Shown one piece after another: positions 57,576 through 64,000 of a stretch of 64,000 nt of DNA. The notes below the pieces were generated by a model. The model made no database searches. It was not told where the DNA came from and was given only the letters and a program-made list of their open reading frames with translations. Positions within the stretch are counted from its first letter, which is position 1. Each line of letters opens with the position of its first letter. The stretch is from an uncultured Lentisphaeraceae bacterium. GTDB taxonomy: Bacteria; Verrucomicrobiota; Kiritimatiellia; RFP12; DVOR01. The DNA lies in assembly GCA_949289005.1 (NCBI GenBank), contig CASEMQ010000070.1, positions 62,001 to 126,000 on the forward strand, written 5' to 3'. Position numbers and translations under genes: made by a program.

Positions 57576-59063
57576 ATGGGCGGATTTTTCGGTGTCGTCG
57601 CGCAACAGGGTTGCGTGCCGGACATTTATTTTGGCACGGACTATCACTCGCACATGGGAACCGTACGCGGCGGCATGGTTGTCTACGCCGGGAACACGTT
57701 TCATCGTTCCATCCACAACATCCAGAACGCGCAGTTCCGCACGCGTTTCGAGGGTGCGGCCAAGCGTTTCGCCGGGCTGAACCCCAATTACGGCATGGGT
57801 GTCATCAGCGACCAGGACGATCAGCCCATTCTCGTGCGCTCGCATTTGGGGATGTTCGCCTTGGCTTTCGTGGGGTTGGTGACCAACCTGCAGGAAATTG
57901 TCGACGAATTGGTGAAGGATCGCCACACGCATTTCTGCGAGCTGGGCAAGGACAGCGCCATCAACACACTGGAGGTGCTGGCGATGCTCATCAACAGCCG
58001 CGACACCTTTGAGGAGGGGCTTGTCTACGCGCAAAGCCGCGTGGAGGGCTCGTGTTCGCTGCTGTTGCTCTCGGAGCGTGGCGTGCTCTACGCGGCGCGC
58101 GACCGCTTTGGGCGGACGCCCATCGTGCTCGGCGAGAAGGAGGATGGCGGCCATGCGGTGACGATGGAGACGGCCGCCTTCCCAAATCTGGGCTATCGAC
58201 GCACGCGCGACCTGAAGGCCGGGGAAATCGTCGCGCTCTCGCTTGACGGTGTGCGGACGGTGGTGGAAGGGCGTGAGGAATCCGCCATCTGCGCCTTCCT
58301 TTACGTTTACTATGGCTACCCCGCCAGCACCTACGAGGGCGTGGGCGTGGAGCGGACGCGGTATCGCAGCGGCGCATTGCTCTCGCAACAGGCGCCCGTG
58401 GAGGCCGATCACGTGGCGGGCATTCCCGATTCGGGCGTGGCGCACGCGCTGGGCTATGCCTTCAAGAGTGGCATCCGCTACGCGCGCCCGTTCGTGAAGT
58501 ACACACCCACGTGGCCGCGCAGTTTCATGCCGCCGGATCAAAGCCTGCGCCAGAAAATCGCCAACATGAAGTTGCTTCCCGTTCCGGAGCTGATTGAGGG
58601 CAAGCGGCTTATTTTCTGCGACGATTCCATCGTGCGCGGTACGCAATTGCGCAATCAGGTGGGGCGTCTCTTCAAAGCCGGCGCCAAGGAAATCCACGTG
58701 CGTATCGCCTGCCCGCCGTTGCTTTACAAGTGCAAGTTCCTCACCTTCTCGCGCACGGAGAGCGTGATGGATCTGATCACGCGGCGCGTCATCCTGGAGC
58801 TGGAGGGGCCGGACGCGGACATCCGCAAGTATCGCGACCCGGACGGCGAGCCCTACAAGCGGATGGTGGAGGAAATCCGCCGGCGGCTCGGCATGACCAC
58901 GCTCGCCTTCCAGCGCGTGGGCGATGTGGCGAAGTCCATCGGCATCGGCCCGCGGATTTGCACCTATTGTTGGACGGGCGAGGATGTTTCCCTGGCGGGG
59001 CATGGTGGCTGCACCGGCCATTGCGCCTGTTGCGCGGATCGTTGCGCAATGGAGAGGAAGTAA
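57576..59063 (+). CDS. Amidophosphoribosyltransferase-like protein lacking the N-terminal cysteine
   Basis: The 495 residues show the two domains of PurF. An N-terminal Ntn glutaminase-like fold has HSHMGTVRGGMVVY, GNTFHRSIHNI, SHLGMFALAFVG and DRFGRTPIVLGEKEDG. A C-terminal phosphoribosyltransferase has GIPDSGVAHALGYA, KYTPTWPRSF and the PRPP loop LIFCDDSIVRGTQLR near residue 350. The start reads MGGFFGVV, so the catalytic Cys1 of true glutamine amidotransferases is missing; the nearest Cys is at residue 13. This MGGFFG variant is, to my knowledge, a recurring subfamily. The C-terminal 30 residues hold eight Cys (CTYCW, CTGHCACCADRC), which looks like a metal site. AAGGAG precedes the ATG. 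Confidence 0.85.
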   Translation: MGGFFGVVAQQGCVPDIYFGTDYHSHMGTVRGGMVVYAGNTFHRSIHNIQNAQFRTRFEGAAKRFAGLNPNYGMGVISDQDDQPILVRSHLGMFALAFVGLVTNLQEIVDELVKDRHTHFCELGKDSAINTLEVLAMLINSRDTFEEGLVYAQSRVEGSCSLLLLSERGVLYAARDRFGRTPIVLGEKEDGGHAVTMETAAFPNLGYRRTRDLKAGEIVALSLDGVRTVVEGREESAICAFLYVYYGYPASTYEGVGVERTRYRSGALLSQQAPVEADHVAGIPDSGVAHALGYAFKSGIRYARPFVKYTPTWPRSFMPPDQSLRQKIANMKLLPVPELIEGKRLIFCDDSIVRGTQLRNQVGRLFKAGAKEIHVRIACPPLLYKCKFLTFSRTESVMDLITRRVILELEGPDADIRKYRDPDGEPYKRMVEEIRRRLGMTTLAFQRVGDVAKSIGIGPRICTYCWTGEDVSLAGHGGCTGHCACCADRCAMERK

Positions 59064-59066
59064 GCG

Positions 59067-60266
59067 GTGGCGCGGAGCCGGGTGCGGCTGATTGAGCGGC
59101 TCGAGAGTTTCGTCATCCCGCTCATCCAGCAAGAGGGCGCGGATCGGGCGGTCGTTGGCTTTTGGCCCAAGGCGCTGTTGGCGGTGCTCAAGGGCATCTC
59201 CAAGATTTACGGCGCCATCGTCTGGTTGCGGATGTGGTTCTTTCGCATTGGCGTGTTGCGGCGCTGGCCGCTTGGGTGCCAGGTGATCAGCGTGGGGAAC
59301 GTGACCGCCGGCGGCACGGGCAAGACGCCCGTGGTGGAAATCTTCGCGCGCGAGCTCACCAAGGAGGGGCGCAAGGTGGCCATCCTCTCGCGCGGCTATC
59401 GCCGCAAGGAGAAGCCTTTCCTGCAGCGTCTCTTCAGCGACACCATCGAGCCCCCGTTGGTGGTGAGCGATGGGCGGCGCGTCCTGCTCGACTCCGAGAC
59501 CGGCGGCGATGAGCCCTACATGTTGGCCTCCAACCTGCCGGGCGTGGTGGTATTGGTGGATCGCAATCGCGTGAAGTCCGGCCGCTATGCCATCCGCAAG
59601 TTCGGTTGCGACACGTTGGTATTGGACGATGGGTTCCAGTATCAGCGCCTGCGCCATTCGCACGACATCGTGCTGGTGGACAAGACCAACCCCTTTGGCA
59701 ACGGTTATCTCCTGCCGCGCGGCGTTTTGCGCGAGGGCATCCAAAACCTTCGTCGTGCCGACTTCATTTTCATCACCAAGAGCGACGGCAACTCCGATGC
59801 GCTTCGCGCCAAGATCCGCAAACTCAACAACCACGCCGAAATCATCGAATGTCGCCACGCGCCCAAGCGCCTCAAGAATGTCTATGGCAAGGCCAATCGC
59901 GACCTCTCGTGGTTGGCGGGCAAGAAGGTGCTTGCGCTCTCGGGCATCGCCGTGCCGCAGAGTTTCGAGGGTTTCCTGCGCGGTTATGGCGCGGATCTCG
60001 TGGAATGCGTGCGTTATGCCGACCACCACCGCTACGCCACGCAGGAGGTCATCAACGTGGTCAACCGCGCGGCCGACCTGGGGTGCGACGCGGTCATCAC
60101 CACCGAGAAGGATGCCGTGCGCTTCCCACGCTTGGCGTCCGTGGCCGTGCCGGTCTACTACCTACGCATTGAGATCGAGATTCTTAAAGGCGCGGAGAAC
60201 TTCCACGAGGCCGTCTCGCATATTTGCTTCAAGCCTTTCAAGAGGCACCCCGATGCCGATCGGTGA
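59067..60266 (+). CDS. lpxK: Tetraacyldisaccharide 4'-kinase (lipid A synthesis), GTG start
   Basis: Phosphorylates the 4' position of the lipid A disaccharide at the inner membrane. The 399 residues have an N-terminal membrane-associated helix (AIVWLRMWFFRIGVL), the unusual P-loop ISVGNVTAGGTGKTPVV near residue 75, AILSRGYRRKE, GDEPYMLA, VVVLVDRNRVKSG, LVLDDGFQYQRL, and the C-terminal ALSGIAVPQSF and ITTEKDAVR. GTG 59067 follows GAGAGGAAG, three bases after the PurF-like stop. Its presence shows that the organism makes lipid A. Confidence 0.93.
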   Translation: MARSRVRLIERLESFVIPLIQQEGADRAVVGFWPKALLAVLKGISKIYGAIVWLRMWFFRIGVLRRWPLGCQVISVGNVTAGGTGKTPVVEIFARELTKEGRKVAILSRGYRRKEKPFLQRLFSDTIEPPLVVSDGRRVLLDSETGGDEPYMLASNLPGVVVLVDRNRVKSGRYAIRKFGCDTLVLDDGFQYQRLRHSHDIVLVDKTNPFGNGYLLPRGVLREGIQNLRRADFIFITKSDGNSDALRAKIRKLNNHAEIIECRHAPKRLKNVYGKANRDLSWLAGKKVLALSGIAVPQSFEGFLRGYGADLVECVRYADHHRYATQEVINVVNRAADLGCDAVITTEKDAVRFPRLASVAVPVYYLRIEIEILKGAENFHEAVSHICFKPFKRHPDADR

Positions 60267-60299
60267 GCGTAGGGCGGGCACTTGGCCCGGAGGTGCGCC

Positions 60300-61856
60300 A
60301 TGAGCGTCTTGCGCAAGGTGGGCGTGGTGAGCGCGATGACCGCCATCAGCCGCGTCTTCGGGTTGGTGCGCGAAATCCTGATGGCGCATTTTTTTGGCAC
60401 GGGCACGCTTCAGAGTGCCTTCGTCATCGCCTTTCGCATCCCGAACCTGTTTCGTCGCCTCTTCGGCGAGGGTGCGCTGGGCGCCGCCTTCATTCCCGTC
60501 TTCGCCGAGATTGAACGCACCGAGGGGCATGACCGCGCCCAACTGTTCCTGGCGCGCATTCTCGGTTTGCTTGTCTGCGCGCTTGGGCTGTTGGTGGGGC
60601 TGGGCGTGGCCGTCACCTATGCGGTGGAAATCGCCGCCGCGCCCGACTCGCGCTGGGCCGAGGCCATGCCGCTCACGCGCATCATGCTCCCCTACGCGTT
60701 GCTCATTTGCGTAGCGGCCATTGTCTCGGCCGCGCTCAACGTCCGCGACCGCTTTGCCATACCCTCGCTCACGCCCGTCATCCTGAACCTCTGTTGGATT
60801 GCCGCGTTGGTCGGCGTCTGCCCCTTTTTGCCGGCGGAGGGCTACTGGCGCATTGGGGCCGTTTGCTGGGGTATCTTGCTTGCCGGCTTCGCGCAAATCG
60901 CCTTCCAGTTGCCCGCATTGCGGCGGGTGGGCTATCGGCTTCGCTTCGCTTTCACGGGATGGCGCGCCTCGCCCTACGTCCGCCAGGTGCTCCTCCAGAT
61001 GGGGCCGGCCTCGTTGGGCATTGCCCTCGCGCAAATCAACATCTGCGTGGATGGTTGGCTGGCTTTCTATGGCGCATCCTGGGCGCCCTCCGCGCTGGAA
61101 TACGCCGACCGGATCATCTACTTGCCGCTTGGGCTCTTCGGCACCGCCTTTGCCACCGTGCTCCTCCCCACCTACAGCCGGCAAGCGGCGAGCGCGGATC
61201 GCGCCGCGCTCGTGTCCACGCTGGAACGCGCGTTGCGCAATCTCTTTGTCATCATGGCGCCAATGGCCTTTGGGCTCGTGGCGCTTGCCGCGCCCACCGT
61301 CTCCCTGCTCTACGAGCGCGGCGCCTTCGATGCCCAGTCCACCGTCTGGACCGCGCGCGCCGTGACGGCCTATGCCTTTGGGCTCATCGCCTTTTCTTCC
61401 GCAAAGACCGTTATTCCAATCTTCTATGCCCACAAAGACCTGCGCACGCCCGTGACCGTCGCGGCCTGGTGCATCTTGGGCAACTTCACGCTCAATTTGC
61501 TTTCCGTGATTTTCCTCCCGGAGGGGTGGCGACACGTGGGCATCGCCCTAAGCACGGTGCTCAATTCTTTTGCCAACACCATCATCCTCTTGGCCATTTT
61601 GATGCATCGCGGCCTCCGCCCCAACTTGGCGGGGCTGCTCTCCGTGGCCGTGCGCACCTTGGCCGCGGCGGGGCTCATGGCCGCGGCGGTCCGGGCATTA
61701 CACGGTCTCTTGGCCGCGCACGGCGTTTCGCTCTTCCTCTCCGTGCCGACGGCCATTGCAGCCGGCGCGGCGCTTTACCTGCCGCTGGCGCGCCTCTTCG
61801 TCCCGACCGCATTCCGTGAGGTGCTGGCGGACTTCCCCTTGCGCCGCCGGCGATGA
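60300..61856 (+). CDS. murJ: Lipid II flippase MurJ
   Basis: The 518-residue polytopic membrane protein of the MOP superfamily has about 14 hydrophobic segments. Signature parts are AISRVFGLVREILMAHFFGTG, FRIPNLFRRLFGEGALGAAFIPVF, a helix with ALNVRDRFAIPSLTP, and LLYERGAFDAQSTVWTARA. It moves the peptidoglycan precursor lipid II across the inner membrane. The start at 60300 follows GGAGG; the upstream in-frame ATG adds residues not typical for the family. It lies 33 bases after lpxK. Confidence 0.95.
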   Translation: MSVLRKVGVVSAMTAISRVFGLVREILMAHFFGTGTLQSAFVIAFRIPNLFRRLFGEGALGAAFIPVFAEIERTEGHDRAQLFLARILGLLVCALGLLVGLGVAVTYAVEIAAAPDSRWAEAMPLTRIMLPYALLICVAAIVSAALNVRDRFAIPSLTPVILNLCWIAALVGVCPFLPAEGYWRIGAVCWGILLAGFAQIAFQLPALRRVGYRLRFAFTGWRASPYVRQVLLQMGPASLGIALAQINICVDGWLAFYGASWAPSALEYADRIIYLPLGLFGTAFATVLLPTYSRQAASADRAALVSTLERALRNLFVIMAPMAFGLVALAAPTVSLLYERGAFDAQSTVWTARAVTAYAFGLIAFSSAKTVIPIFYAHKDLRTPVTVAAWCILGNFTLNLLSVIFLPEGWRHVGIALSTVLNSFANTIILLAILMHRGLRPNLAGLLSVAVRTLAAAGLMAAAVRALHGLLAAHGVSLFLSVPTAIAAGAALYLPLARLFVPTAFREVLADFPLRRRR

Positions 61857-61860
61857 TTTC

Positions 61861-61869
61861 TGGTAAACT
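61861..61869 (+). promoter_or_regulatory. Extended -10 promoter of the parvulin-tex pair
   Basis: TGGTAAACT lies directly after the murJ stop and 28 bases before the ATG at 61898. Confidence 0.5.
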
Positions 61870-61897
61870 GTTGCTTTAATTCCGAAAGGGCACAGAC

Positions 61898-62797
61898 ATG
61901 GCAGAACAGATTGTGGCAACCGTCAATGGCGACCCCATCCCCTGGCAGGCCGTGGACTTCGAACTGCAGCGGCTCATCCATTTTTATCGCCAACAAGGGC
62001 TCCCCGACGACCAAATCCGCCTCCAACTCGATGCGTTGCGCGCACGGGCATTGGATCAGGCCATCGGCACCAAGCTGTTGATCGACGAGGCCAAACGCCT
62101 GGCCATCCCCGTCACCGGCGATGAGTTGGATGCGCAGTTCGAGACCTACGTGCGCCAATTCGGCGGCGACCGTTCCGCGTTGGAAAAGGCCATTGCCGCG
62201 CAGGGACTGACCGTGGATGCCTTCAAGCAAGAGTTGCGCCAAGGCGTCATGATCAACAAGCTCATCGAACAAATCTGCTCCGCCGTCCCCCACCCCACCG
62301 AGGAGGCAATTCGCGCGCATTACGAGGCCCACCAATCGGAATATGCCACGCAGGATCGCGTGCTCGCCCAGCACATCCTCGTCAAGCCTGACAGCGACAG
62401 CGACGCCGACAAGGCCACCGCCCGCACCAAACTGGAGGCCATCCGTGCGCGCATCGTCTCCGGCGAGAGCACCTTCGCCGACGAAGCCGCCGCCTACAGC
62501 GATTGCCCCAGCGGCAAAAACAACGGCGGCTCGCTCGGCTGGTTCGGCCGCGGCATGATGGTCAAACCCTTCGAGGATGCCGCCTTCGCCCTCGCGCTCA
62601 ACACCGTCTCGGACATCCTGGAGACACCCTTCGGCTATCACATCATCGTCAAGACTGGCGAGGAAAAGGGCCACACACCCACGCTGGAGGAGATTCACGA
62701 CAAAATCGCCTCCTTCCTCTTCCATGCCGCGCGCGGCCAGGCCGTCACCGACCACGTGGCTGAACTGCGCGCCAAGGCAGACGTCAAGCTGGCCTAA
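61898..62797 (+). CDS. Parvulin-type peptidyl-prolyl isomerase (PpiC/SurA family) without signal peptide
   Basis: The 299 residues have a SurA-like helical chaperone domain (about 1-140: VATVNGDPIPWQAVDFELQRL, ELDAQFETYVRQFGGD). A rotamase domain follows (about 153-255: QHILVKPDSDSD, DCPSGKNNGGSLGWFGRGMMVKPFEDAAF, TPFGYHIIVKTGEEKG). The family is usually exported, but here the chain starts MAEQIVATVNG with no hydrophobic segment, so a cytoplasmic folding role is likelier. GAAAGG lies before ATG 61898. It is followed nine bases later by tex. Confidence 0.85.
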   Translation: MAEQIVATVNGDPIPWQAVDFELQRLIHFYRQQGLPDDQIRLQLDALRARALDQAIGTKLLIDEAKRLAIPVTGDELDAQFETYVRQFGGDRSALEKAIAAQGLTVDAFKQELRQGVMINKLIEQICSAVPHPTEEAIRAHYEAHQSEYATQDRVLAQHILVKPDSDSDADKATARTKLEAIRARIVSGESTFADEAAAYSDCPSGKNNGGSLGWFGRGMMVKPFEDAAFALALNTVSDILETPFGYHIIVKTGEEKGHTPTLEEIHDKIASFLFHAARGQAVTDHVAELRAKADVKLA

Positions 62798-62806
62798 GGA
62801 ATGCCC

Positions 62807-64000
62807 ATGGACATCGCGCGCTTTCTTCCGGACCTCTCCGCCGAGCTCAACATCTCGCCACGCCAAATCGAGGCCGTGGCCAAATTGCTTGAGGAAGGTT
62901 GCACCATTCCCTTCATCGCGCGCTATCGCAAGGAAGCGCACGGCAACCTTGACGAGGTGCAGATCGGCGCCATTCGCGACCGGCTGGCCTACCTTCAAGA
63001 ACTTGATGCGCGCCGGGAGGCAATCCTTTCCTCCATCATCCAGCAAGACAAACTGACCGACGAACTCAAGGCCGCCATCTTGGCCTGCAAGACCCGCGCC
63101 GCGTTGGAAGACCTCTACCTGCCCTATCGCCCCAAACGCCGCACGCGCGCCGGCATCGCCCGCGAACGCGGTCTCGAGCCGTTGGCCGAACACATCCTCG
63201 CCCAGGGCGACGATGACCCGGAAACGGTGGCCGTCGCCTTCGTCGACCTCGCGCGCGAAGTGCCCGACGCCGCCGCCGCGCTGAAGGGCGCACGTGACAT
63301 CGTGGCGGAGCGCGTGGCCGAAGACGCGGACTTGCGCGGCTACGCCCGCGCATGGTTCGCCAAATACGGCATCCTGTGCGCCGCGGTCTCCGACCCGCCC
63401 CCCGCCACCCCAACGAAATACGAGCAGTACTATGACTTCCGGGAGGCCATCGCCGATATCCCCTCGCACCGCTACTTCGCCATCAAACGCGGCGAAGCCG
63501 AGGGCGTTCTGCGCGTCTCCCTCCAGGTCGATGCCGACCCCGTGCTCCAAAAGGCGCTCGAGCGGTTTGGCTTCCGCGAGACCAGTCCGTGGGCGGATGC
63601 CTTGCGGACGGCCGCGCAGGACGCGTTGCGCCGCCTGCTCGCGCCGAGCATTGAGCTGGACATCGCCGTGGAGCTCAAGCAACGGGCCGACGCGGAAGCC
63701 GTGGAGGTTTTCGCGGAGAACCTGCGCCACCTGCTGTTGCAGGCGCCGCTCGGCGAGCGCGCCGTGCTTGGCATCGACCCCGGCATCCGCACAGGCTGCA
63801 AGTGCGTGGCGCTGGATGCCACCGGCAAGTTCCTCGCGAACGCCACCATCTATCCTTCGCAAGGGCAACAGGGCGAAATCGCGGCCGCGGTCGAGCTTAT
63901 GAAACTCATCGCCCGCTTCCATCCCTATGCCATCGCCATCGGCAACGGCACCGCGGGCCGCGAGACCGAGCAATTCGTGCGCCACACCCTCTCGCGCACG
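62807..64000 (+). CDS. tex: Tex-family RNA-binding transcription accessory protein, 3' partial
   Basis: The frame runs off the right edge after 398 residues. It shows the Tex N-terminal helical region (CTIPFIARYRKEAHGNLDEVQI, ALEDLYLPYRPKRRTRAGIARERGLEPLA) and the start of the YqgF/RNase H-like domain (VLGIDPGIRTGCKCVALDATG). The C-terminal helix-hairpin-helix and S1 domains lie outside. Tex binds RNA and affects transcription and toxin expression in other bacteria. ATG 62807 is chosen over 62801 because AAGGA at 62796 then has proper spacing. Confidence 0.93.
   Translation, partial: MDIARFLPDLSAELNISPRQIEAVAKLLEEGCTIPFIARYRKEAHGNLDEVQIGAIRDRLAYLQELDARREAILSSIIQQDKLTDELKAAILACKTRAALEDLYLPYRPKRRTRAGIARERGLEPLAEHILAQGDDDPETVAVAFVDLAREVPDAAAALKGARDIVAERVAEDADLRGYARAWFAKYGILCAAVSDPPPATPTKYEQYYDFREAIADIPSHRYFAIKRGEAEGVLRVSLQVDADPVLQKALERFGFRETSPWADALRTAAQDALRRLLAPSIELDIAVELKQRADAEAVEVFAENLRHLLLQAPLGERAVLGIDPGIRTGCKCVALDATGKFLANATIYPSQGQQGEIAAAVELMKLIARFHPYAIAIGNGTAGRETEQFVRHTLSRT

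Overview
The window looks like a GC-rich chromosome segment of an anaerobic, outer-membrane-bearing, glycan-degrading bacterium. My best guess is the Verrucomicrobiota/Kiritimatiellae line; this is an inference, because no rRNA or tRNA is present. LpxK, MurJ and MurD show a Gram-negative envelope. HydE (maturase of [FeFe]-hydrogenase) argues for hydrogen-linked anaerobic metabolism. Secreted GH29, GH27 and GH2 glycosidases plus a double esterase point to use of host or plant glycans. A giant LamG-type surface protein enters from the left edge.

Layout. 3-4604: the 3' part of the surface protein, closed by a terminator. 4731-13954: a tightly overlapping + strand operon of recN, an aroK-aroB fusion, a eukaryote-type hexokinase, an AddB-like nuclease, a fused siroheme decarboxylase (AhbA-AhbB type) and a secreted thioredoxin. 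14142-21792 (-): a restriction-modification-like module of an Eco57I-type adenine methylase broken at a C10 tract, a PLD-SNF2 helicase and a RelE-UvrD protein that lacks its C-terminal motor half. 22287-26330 (-): an orphan fumarase beta subunit with leuA, then a 28-residue AURKAIP1/bS22-like protein with hisG; between the two pairs lies a 52-residue membrane protein on the + strand. 26432-29034: D-aminoacylase and hydE. 30056-33150: gdhA and ilvD, convergent. 33278-40274: a compact operon of an EboB-like TatD hydrolase, a Ser/Thr kinase, a PyrK-like flavoprotein, a CXXC membrane protein and an EboC-like UbiA prenyltransferase. 40369-45169: glycosidase/esterase operon. 45514-51813: ruvB, a GspG-like protein, a membrane-TPR protein and murD. 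52134-53834 (-): tyrS-arfB. 54105-57227: GH2 enzyme. 57576-64000: PurF-like protein, lpxK, murJ, a parvulin, and tex running off the right edge.

Two sequence-level signals deserve most attention. First, four dispersed copies of a roughly 150-bp intergenic element (near 22.1, 29.2, 45.35 and 57.4 kb) each end in three DnaA-box-like 9-mers with exactly the same spacing, 11 and 21 bases start to start, although the sequence between them varies. Second, the methylase gene is interrupted at a run of ten C and is restored by nine, which suggests phase variation (or a sequencing error). The same gene carries an unusual triple palindrome inside its coding sequence.

Promoters in the window share an extended -10 of the form TGnTAnnnT. 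At recN, the GH29 gene and ruvB it lies only 6-9 bases before the ATG, and at the D-aminoacylase a plain TATACT does the same, so these four messages are probably leaderless. The restriction module instead has a perfect TTGACA -35, in keeping with separate origin.
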